Assembly: GCA_963169155.1 (NCBI GenBank)
Contig: CAUJGI010000394.1
Location: 1-5,535, forward strand
Length of the DNA: 5,535 bases
Direction of reading: 5' to 3'
Source of the DNA: Chloroflexota bacterium
Lineage (GTDB): Bacteria; Chloroflexota; Anaerolineae; Promineifilales; Promineifilaceae
Part shown: positions 1-4,721 of the stretch, one piece after another
Numbering within the stretch: position 1 is the first letter of the stretch
How the letters are laid out: the number at the start of each line of letters is the position of its first letter
The notes under the pieces: generated by a model
Seen by the model: the letters and a program-made list of their open reading frames with translations, nothing else
Database searches by the model: none
What the model was told of the DNA's origin: nothing
Program-made: the position numbers and the translations under genes

Positions 1-1
1 A

Positions 2-760
2 AGCATTCAGATCATTTTTCAGGACCCGTATTCTTCGCTAGATCCGCGTATGCCAATTGGCGAGAGTATTGCTGAGGGGCTGCGCATTCACACCGACAAA
101 AATGCCCAGGAGCGCTACGATATTGTCGTTGAGATGCTCACCCGTGTGGGTATGCGGGCGGATCATGCGCGGCGTTACCCGCATGAGTTCTCTGGCGGGC
201 AGCGGCAGCGCATTGGTATTGCCCGGGCACTGGCGTTACGGCCGAAATTCATCGTGTGTGATGAGCCCGTTTCCGCGTTGGATGTGTCTATTCAGGCCCA
301 GGTGCTTAACATCTTGCGCGAACTGCAAAATGATTTTGGTTTGACCTACCTGTTTATTGCCCATAACCTGAGTGTTGTGGAGCATTTTAGCGACAGAGTG
401 GGGGTGATGTACCTGGGTAAGATGGTGGAGATGTCTTCCCGCGATGATTTGTATCGCGATCCGCTGCATCCTTACACCCAGGCATTGATGTCTGCCATTC
501 CGATTCCGGACCCGACTTTGAAGCGGCAGCGGGTGATTTTGGAGGGTGACGTGCCCAGTCCGTTGAACCCGCCCAGCGGCTGCCGTTTCCATACGCGCTG
601 CCCGTTGGCCTTTGACAAATGTTCACAGGAAGAGCCGCCGTTTAAGGATTACGGCAGTGAACATTATGCAGCCTGCTGGTTGTTGGAAACTGGTGAAAAG
701 GGTGCCAGTAAGCTGACGCGTGAAAATTTGCCAGCTGATGCGCATCTGGTTGAGTATTAA
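2..760 (+). CDS. Peptide ABC transporter ATP-binding protein, OppF/DppF type (5' end outside window)
   Basis: This is the nucleotide-binding subunit of an ABC importer of the oligopeptide/dipeptide/nickel class, which hydrolyses ATP on the cytoplasmic face to power uptake. The reading frame is open from base 2, so the N-terminus and Walker A are upstream; the ATG at 50 is internal. In order I see the Q-loop (FQDPYSSLDPRM, matching the OppF/DppF style), the signature FSGGQRQRIGIARAL, Walker B FIVCDEP with the D-loop SALD, and the H-loop histidine in LFIAHNLSVV. The family-specific C-terminal extension follows (HPYTQALMSAIP, then GDVPSPLNPPSGC). Four cysteines in that extension (spacing C-x5-C-x6-C-x17-C) match the conserved set that binds an iron-sulfur cluster in some Opp/Dpp ATPases. 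Permease and binding-protein genes presumably lie upstream. A strong terminator follows the stop codon, so this is the last gene of its unit. The family is certain; the substrate (peptide or other) is not. Confidence 0.95.
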   Translation, partial: SIQIIFQDPYSSLDPRMPIGESIAEGLRIHTDKNAQERYDIVVEMLTRVGMRADHARRYPHEFSGGQRQRIGIARALALRPKFIVCDEPVSALDVSIQAQVLNILRELQNDFGLTYLFIAHNLSVVEHFSDRVGVMYLGKMVEMSSRDDLYRDPLHPYTQALMSAIPIPDPTLKRQRVILEGDVPSPLNPPSGCRFHTRCPLAFDKCSQEEPPFKDYGSEHYAACWLLETGEKGASKLTRENLPADAHLVEY

Positions 761-797
761 TCGGCCAGATTTGAAAGTGAAATTTTATTGTGAAGGT

Positions 798-826
798 AAA
801 AAGGTCTGCATATGCAGGCCTTTTTT
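798..826 (+). terminator. Rho-independent terminator after the ABC transporter ATPase gene
   Basis: A 12-bp stem pairs 798-809 with 814-825 around a four-base loop (ATAT, 810-813), with one G-T wobble (805/818), and runs into six T residues (821-826). The stem begins with an A-run, so the reverse strand also ends in U's and the element could act in both directions. It lies 38 bases after the ATPase stop and just before the promoter of the next gene, separating the two units. Confidence 0.92.
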
Positions 827-831
827 CATGC

Positions 832-861
832 TTGTCTTATTGTGTTGGCAGACTCTATAAT
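832..861 (+). promoter_or_regulatory. Sigma70-like promoter for the response regulator gene
   Basis: A perfect -10 hexamer TATAAT is at 856-861. A -35-like TTGTCT (832-837, four of six consensus bases) lies 18 bases upstream of it. Transcription would begin near 867-869, leaving a leader of about 27 bases before the ATG at 895. The element sits directly after the terminator at 798-826, as expected for an independently transcribed gene. The hexamers are visible; activity is inferred. Confidence 0.7.
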
Positions 862-873
862 GGACAAAAGCAA

Positions 874-879
874 AGAGGA
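874..879 (+). promoter_or_regulatory. Ribosome binding site of the response regulator, unusually far from the start
   Basis: AGAGGA at 874-879 is the only purine-rich Shine-Dalgarno-like stretch between the predicted transcription start and the ATG at 895. The spacing of 15 bases is longer than the usual 5-9, which may lower translation. It still supports 895 over in-frame starts further upstream, because those lie before the promoter. Confidence 0.5.
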
Positions 880-894
880 CAACGGATTTTTACT

Positions 895-2028
895 ATGGCG
901 GATGCAAAGCAGATTTTAGTTGTTGATGACCACTTTGAGATGTTGGAGTTTCTGCGCTCGATGCTGGAGCTGTCTAACCAGGATTGTGAGGTTTTGGCGG
1001 TTCCTTCAGCTGAGGAAGGGCTGCTGGAACTGCGGCGGTCGCAGTTTGATTTGCTGATCACCGATGTGCGCCTGCCGGGCATGAGCGGCTTTGATCTGGT
1101 GCGGCGGGTCAAGGCGTTGGGGCGCGAGATGCCGGTCATTATGATTACTGCTTATTCGTCAAACCAGGGGCGCAAGGAGGCGGCGGACCTGGGGGTGTAT
1201 CGCTATTTTCAGAAGCCGCTGGATACGGACAGTGTGTTAACGGCCGTTCACACGGCACTTCATGGCGAATCTGTCACCTTACCACCGGCCACACCTGCTG
1301 CCACAGTACCTGCCAAAACGGCCGTTTCCGACGATCTCCAGCGCCGTCTCGATTCACTCCGGGTAGACACCGGTGCCATGCATTTAACCCTCTGTTCCAC
1401 GATAGGGGATATTTTGTTTTCGGCCGGAGACGGCCGTCAGTTTGACCTGCCCAAGCTGATGGGCATTGTGGCCAACAACCTGAGCAGCAGCTTTTTGCTG
1501 GCCGATGAGCTGGGTGCGACCGAACCGTTTACCTTGCAGTATCACGTTGGTGACAATTTTGAATTTTACTGCGCCAACGTCGGGCGTGGGCACTTCCTCT
1601 CTCTCTTTTTTGACATGGCCGCCCGGCGGGGCCGGATTGGCACCATTTGGGTATTTACGCAGCGGGCCATCAAAGATTTGGTGGCAATGCTGCCCGCCTT
1701 GCCGCCCGCACCTGCTGCCAGAGAGGCAGCTGCTGTTGTCGAAGAAGATACGGTATCGGGAACGGCCGTAGCTTCACCCCCTCCCGCGTCAACACCACCA
1801 GCCCAAACAGAACCCACTGCCACCGATTATTTGGCCACTGAACCCGATGATCTGTTGAGTTTGCTCATGAGCAGCGAGGGGCCAATGGATGAAACGGCCG
1901 ATCTCGATGCCTTCTGGAATGCTTCCCTGACGGACGACGAGGCAGAGAATACTCGCGGCATTTCGATGCAAGAAGCGCTCCAGCGCGGCCTGATCGATTT
2001 TAACCAGGACGATGAGCCAAAAACGTGA
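895..2028 (+). CDS. Response regulator with receiver domain and roadblock/LC7-like output domain
   Basis: The product has 377 residues. Residues 5-125 form a CheY-like receiver: acidic pair D11-D12 (LVVDDH), phosphoacceptor D57 (ITDVRLPGMSG), T85 (MITAY) and K107 (QKPLD). A Pro/Ala/Thr-rich linker follows (about 128-145). Residues about 148-266 resemble a roadblock/LC7 (MglB-type) fold: an initial helix 'LQRRLDSL', a strand pair around 'GAMHLTLCSTIGDIL', a helix, then 'RGHFLSLFFDMAARRGRIGTIW'. A second Pro/Ala/Thr linker (about 268-312) and an acidic tail complete the protein. There is no DNA-binding or enzymatic output domain, so phosphorylation by an unseen histidine kinase probably controls protein-protein contacts; roadblock domains commonly bind small Ras-like GTPases, but none is encoded here. 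I chose ATG 895 because the frame opens at GTG 790, but that extension crosses the terminator and promoter. The gene holds four exact ACGGCCGT octamers. The receiver is certain; the roadblock call is by pattern only. Confidence 0.9.
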   Translation: MADAKQILVVDDHFEMLEFLRSMLELSNQDCEVLAVPSAEEGLLELRRSQFDLLITDVRLPGMSGFDLVRRVKALGREMPVIMITAYSSNQGRKEAADLGVYRYFQKPLDTDSVLTAVHTALHGESVTLPPATPAATVPAKTAVSDDLQRRLDSLRVDTGAMHLTLCSTIGDILFSAGDGRQFDLPKLMGIVANNLSSSFLLADELGATEPFTLQYHVGDNFEFYCANVGRGHFLSLFFDMAARRGRIGTIWVFTQRAIKDLVAMLPALPPAPAAREAAAVVEEDTVSGTAVASPPPASTPPAQTEPTATDYLATEPDDLLSLLMSSEGPMDETADLDAFWNASLTDDEAENTRGISMQEALQRGLIDFNQDDEPKT

Positions 2029-2036
2029 GAGCCAAA

Positions 2037-2756
2037 TCAGGCGAGATAAAGCGATAAAAACGCCCTTAACTCGCTCATTTCGGTTACGCAGGCGAATGCC
2101 TCCTCCCCATACAACGCATCTGGATCAAATATAATCGGCGTCATGCCCGCATTTTGCGCGCCAATGCCGTCGGCAAAATAGTTGTCGCCGACATAGATGC
2201 ACTCCGCCGCCGTTAGGGTGGCAAAGTGGCTTCGCGCATGATCAAAAATGGCCGGATTGGGCTTCCAGCACCCAACTTCTCCCGCAGCCATCGTCAGGTC
2301 GAACCAGTCGGCAATGCCAAGCTCCGTTAGCACATGGGTGAATGGCTGCGAGCGGTTAGAAATGACCCCCAAGATATATCCAGCAGACTTCAGCTCGGCC
2401 AAAAGCTCCACAGCGCCAGGCGCTAACTGTACTTTGGGGGCATAGTCGGACCCAAAATATTCCCGAACAAGACGGGCACGAACTTCAAGTTCATCAGTGG
2501 CCTGGACAGTTTCTAGCAGCTGGCGTGAATAGTTGATCCAAAAAGTATCTTCACCCAGGCGAGCCATCTCCTGGCCCAGCAGCAAATCCTGGCTCCAATA
2601 TTCATGCGCCCAAATTTTTACCCGCCGGGTAGAGGCATCATCTATCTGTATATGGTGGGAACGGGCAAACTGGATGAAAGCATCAGTTGGTGAGGGGATG
2701 GGGAGGCGCAAGGTGCCGTCCAGATCAAAAAACACAGCTTTATAGCGAGTTGTCAT
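2037..2756 (-). CDS. HAD-superfamily hydrolase (subfamily IA phosphatase-like)
   Basis: This 239-residue protein is a haloacid dehalogenase-type phosphohydrolase, which uses an aspartate nucleophile and Mg2+ to cleave small phosphate esters in the cytoplasm. Motif I is FFDLDGT (nucleophile D11, general acid/base D13), motif II is GVISNRS (S133), motif III lysine is K165 in CWKPNP, and motif IV is VGDNYFADGIGAQNAG (D191, D196). An alpha-helical C1 cap fits residues about 18-110. The domain order is that of phosphoglycolate phosphatase and YjjG-like nucleotidases; the substrate cannot be read from the sequence. The ATG is preceded by a good Shine-Dalgarno AGGAG (complement of 2762-2766) at 5-base spacing, which fixes the start. 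The gene converges on the response regulator with 8 bp between stop codons and diverges from the GT2 gene. No clear minus-strand promoter was found, and no ACGGCCGT octamer lies in it. Confidence 0.93.
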   Translation of the reverse strand: MTTRYKAVFFDLDGTLRLPIPSPTDAFIQFARSHHIQIDDASTRRVKIWAHEYWSQDLLLGQEMARLGEDTFWINYSRQLLETVQATDELEVRARLVREYFGSDYAPKVQLAPGAVELLAELKSAGYILGVISNRSQPFTHVLTELGIADWFDLTMAAGEVGCWKPNPAIFDHARSHFATLTAAECIYVGDNYFADGIGAQNAGMTPIIFDPDALYGEEAFACVTEMSELRAFLSLYLA

Positions 2757-2799
2757 GCGTACTCCTGACAGAAAGTGAGGCAGAAATCTAAATAGAATG

Positions 2800-2828
2800 T
2801 TGTTTGGTCGAAAGGTAATCGTTACAAT
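2800..2828 (+). promoter_or_regulatory. Candidate promoter of the glycosyltransferase-methyltransferase pair
   Basis: A -10 hexamer TACAAT (2823-2828, five of six consensus bases) is preceded at exactly 17 bases by TTGTTT (2800-2805, which has the TTG core of a -35). Transcription would start near 2835, giving a leader of about 80 bases before the ATG at 2918. It lies in the divergent region upstream of the GT2 gene. The -35 is weak, so this remains a candidate. Confidence 0.5.
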
Positions 2829-2829
2829 C

Positions 2830-2842
2830 AGCCAGCTTGGCT
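2830..2842. repeat. Short inverted repeat at the predicted transcription start
   Basis: AGCCA (2830-2834) and TGGCT (2838-2842) form a perfect 5+5 inverted repeat around GCT, directly after the candidate -10 box. Its position over the predicted start site would suit an operator, but the arms are short and no regulator is known, so chance is possible. Confidence 0.3.
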
Positions 2843-2901
2843 AAATTGCAGCTAAAATTCCCAGCCACAGGTGGCAAGTGCAAAACCAGCAGCGCGCCAC
2901 C

Positions 2902-2908
2902 AAAAGGG
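2902..2908 (+). promoter_or_regulatory. Ribosome binding site that fixes the glycosyltransferase start
   Basis: AAAAGGG at 2902-2908 is a Shine-Dalgarno-like run nine bases before the ATG at 2918. It favours 2918 over the in-frame TTG at 2837, which has no such site and would add 27 residues lacking family similarity. Confidence 0.65.
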
Positions 2909-2917
2909 CTAAACTTT

Positions 2918-3670
2918 ATGACAGACAGCTTTGTAATTGTACCTACCTACAACGAGGCAGATAACCTGGACGATCTTATCTCCCAATTGCTGGCCTTGCC
3001 AGTGTCCATTGGGGTGATCGTGGTGGATGATAATTCGCCCGATGGTACGGGCCAGATGGCCGACCGGTGGGCGGCGGAAAAGCCGGGGCGGGTTGTTGTG
3101 GTCCATCGTCCGGGGAAAATGGGGCTGGGGACGGCCTATATCGCCGGTTTTAAGAAGGCGTTGAGCATTGGCGCCAAACGCATCATGACCATGGATGCCG
3201 ATTTTTCCCACAATCCCCGCTACATTCCCGATATGATTGCCCTGAGCAGACAAAAACATGTGGTCATTGGTTCACGCTATGTACCGGGCGGCGGCCAGCG
3301 CAACTGCACCTGGAAGCGCGTGGTGCTGAGCAAGGGGGCCAACTTTGTGGCCCGCTCGCTGCTTGGTTTACGCGCCAGGGATGCCACCGCGGGCTTCCGG
3401 CTTTACCGGCGCGAGGTGCTGGAATCGATTCCGCTGGAGCGGATTTTCTCCAGCGGCTACTCGTTTTTGGTGGAGATGCTGTTTATGTGCCAGCGGCGCG
3501 GCTGGCAAATTGGCGAAGTGCCGATTATTTTTGAAGATCGGCGCAAGGGCCAGACTAAGATTTCGCGTAATGAAGTGATCAAGGCGCAGTACACCTTGCT
3601 GCGTTTATTTTTGCGTCGCCTGCGCGGCGGCGAACCACGCAGACCAGAAGTGCCCATTTCCTCATCATGA
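2918..3670 (+). CDS. Polyprenol monophosphomannose synthase-like glycosyltransferase (GT2, Dpm1 type)
   Basis: The 250-residue product is a family 2 GT-A glycosyltransferase most like dolichyl/polyprenol-phosphate mannosyltransferases, which move a sugar from a nucleotide donor (GDP-mannose in the characterised enzymes) to a polyprenyl phosphate on the cytoplasmic membrane face. Visible motifs are IVPTYNEADNL (7-17), VVDDNSPDGT (35-44), the metal-binding DAD in TMDADFSHNP (93-95), GSRYVPGG (118-125), DATAGFRLYRREVL (155-168) and EVPIIFEDRRKGQTKIS (200-216). The length and the end in a basic, Arg-rich tail match the short class without C-terminal transmembrane segments, so it is probably peripheral. 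ATG 2918 begins right before the first beta strand and has a ribosome site. The stop overlaps the methyltransferase start in ATGA, implying coupled translation. The fold and class are firm; mannose as the sugar is inferred. Confidence 0.93.
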   Translation: MTDSFVIVPTYNEADNLDDLISQLLALPVSIGVIVVDDNSPDGTGQMADRWAAEKPGRVVVVHRPGKMGLGTAYIAGFKKALSIGAKRIMTMDADFSHNPRYIPDMIALSRQKHVVIGSRYVPGGGQRNCTWKRVVLSKGANFVARSLLGLRARDATAGFRLYRREVLESIPLERIFSSGYSFLVEMLFMCQRRGWQIGEVPIIFEDRRKGQTKISRNEVIKAQYTLLRLFLRRLRGGEPRRPEVPISSS

Positions 3671-4581
3671 TTGACGTTCAATGTAATTTATGTGGTGCCG
3701 ACGATTACGTGGTGCGCTTTCCGGCTACGTTGCTGCCCGACGAAAAAATTGAAGTTGACGCGTTTTCTTGTACCAATCCGGGCTATGGCCACCATGCTCA
3801 GATTGTGGAATGTCGTCAGTGTGGCCATGTGTATGCCAATCCGCGCTGGTCGGGTGATGAAATTTTGGAGGCGTATACGGCCGTTACCGACCAAACCTAC
3901 GTGCAAGAGCGGGCCGGTCGTGAACTCACCTTCCAAAAACATTTACGGGCCATGGAAAAACGGGTGGGGCAGGCCAACGGCCGTTCCCTGCTAGATGTTG
4001 GCGCGTACATCGGCGTGTTTGTAGAGACCGCTGCCCAGGCGGGCTGGCAGGCGTGCGGCGTCGAGCCGTCGGAATGGGCCGCCAGCGTGGCGCAGCAGCA
4101 GGGACTCAATATCATTCACGGCACGCAAGATGCGCCAGCGCTGCACGGCCAGCAGTTTGATGTGGTGACGATGTGGGACGTCATCGAGCACGTGGCCGAT
4201 CCGTCGGGCGAGATTGGTAAGGCGTACCATTTGCTTAAGCCGGGCGGCTGGGTAGTGATTCACACGATGGACATCAGCAGCCTGATTGCCAGGCTGCTGG
4301 GCGCGCGCTGGCCCTGGCTGATGGATATGCACATTCACTACTTCAGCCAGAAAACGCTGGGCAAGATGCTAGAAAAGAACGGTTTTGCCGTTGTCTGGTC
4401 TGGCGCGGAAGGGCGTTATTTGCGGCTCAATTATTTTGTCTCGCGGGTTAAAGCGCTGAATCGGCCGTTGGGCCGGGTGGTTGGGTGGGTGGTCAACGGT
4501 ATGCGGCTGGGGCATGTGGCTATCCCCCTGAATTTTGGCGATTTGTTTACGGTTTATGCCAGAAAACCGGTGAATGCTTAA
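3667..4581 (+). CDS. Class I SAM-dependent methyltransferase with N-terminal CxxC zinc-ribbon-like segment
   Basis: The 304-residue protein starts with two CxxC pairs (C6/C9 and C49/C52, CNLCG and CRQCG), a likely zinc site as in methyltransferases of sugar and natural-product clusters. The Rossmann core follows: motif I LLDVGAYIG (108-116), acidic residue after strand 2 in GVEPSEW (E133), motif IV FDVVTMWDVIEHV (164-176) and LLKPGGWVVI (189-198). A conserved segment HIHYFSQKTLGKMLEKNGF (222-240) is typical of Methyltransf_23-type enzymes. Motif I has Tyr where the canonical DxGxGxG has its second Gly. It is translationally coupled to the GT2 gene (ATGA, 3667-3670), so a role on a glycan, lipid-linked sugar or other cell-envelope substrate is inferred; the acceptor is unknown. 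No transmembrane segment is evident. The gene contains two exact ACGGCCGT octamers. Confidence 0.92.
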   Translation: MIDVQCNLCGADDYVVRFPATLLPDEKIEVDAFSCTNPGYGHHAQIVECRQCGHVYANPRWSGDEILEAYTAVTDQTYVQERAGRELTFQKHLRAMEKRVGQANGRSLLDVGAYIGVFVETAAQAGWQACGVEPSEWAASVAQQQGLNIIHGTQDAPALHGQQFDVVTMWDVIEHVADPSGEIGKAYHLLKPGGWVVIHTMDISSLIARLLGARWPWLMDMHIHYFSQKTLGKMLEKNGFAVVWSGAEGRYLRLNYFVSRVKALNRPLGRVVGWVVNGMRLGHVAIPLNFGDLFTVYARKPVNA

Positions 4582-4593
4582 TTATTCACCGGT
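4566..4593 (+). other. Perfect hairpin enclosing the methyltransferase stop codon
   Basis: ACCGGTGAAT (4566-4575) pairs without mismatch to ATTCACCGGT (4584-4593), a 10-bp stem with an eight-base loop (4576-4583) that contains the TAA stop at 4579-4581. No T-run follows, so it is not a classic intrinsic terminator. It may act as a 3'-end stabiliser or a terminator without a U-tract, closing the GT2-methyltransferase transcript. Confidence 0.55.
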
Positions 4594-4637
4594 GAGCGGT
4601 TAATCGAAAATGGTTAGTGATTAGACTGTGCTTCACC

Positions 4638-4661
4638 CTGTCACCCCGTCAACTTGTCAGA
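4638..4661. repeat. Degenerate 8-bp tandem repeat, three units
   Basis: Three consecutive octamers CTGTCACC, CCGTCAAC and TTGTCAGA share the core GTCA at exact 8-base spacing (4640, 4648, 4656). The preceding octamer at 4630 shares TCACC. It lies in the non-coding gap 4582-4721, which otherwise holds only the stop-codon hairpin's right arm and a weak promoter candidate. It is short and degenerate, so chance cannot be excluded. Confidence 0.35.
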
Positions 4662-4685
4662 AAACACCCCTTTTCACTGTGTAAT
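4654..4685 (+). promoter_or_regulatory. Weak candidate promoter for the membrane protein gene
   Basis: TTGTCA (4654-4659) matches five of six -35 bases and TGTAAT (4680-4685) five of six -10 bases, but they are 20 bases apart, longer than the usual 16-18. It lies 36 bases before the favoured GTG start. If it is inactive, the gene may be read through from the methyltransferase. Confidence 0.3.
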
Positions 4686-4721
4686 TTCTGCCGACAGAGT
4701 TACCTAGTACCGTGTTTCTTT

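Noticed and set aside
790..894. N-terminal extension of the response regulator from GTG 790
   Set aside because: The extra 35 codons run through the terminator stem (798-826) and the promoter (832-861), and the receiver domain starts naturally at ATG 895.
2771..2835. Minus-strand promoter for the HAD gene
   Set aside because: A TTGTAA-like and a TATTTA-like hexamer are present but about 27 bases apart, too far for a sigma70 promoter.
2864..2901. Alternative hairpins in the glycosyltransferase leader (GCCAC at 2864 or GCCACC at 2896 pairing with GGTGGC at 2870-2875)
   Set aside because: The stems are only 5-6 bp with a two-base or 20-base loop. The idea of a riboswitch-like switch before the ribosome site is attractive but the pairing is too weak to claim.
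2837..2917. Glycosyltransferase start at TTG 2837
   Set aside because: The 27 added residues precede the first beta strand, have no ribosome site and lie at the predicted transcription start; ATG 2918 has AAAAGGG at good spacing.
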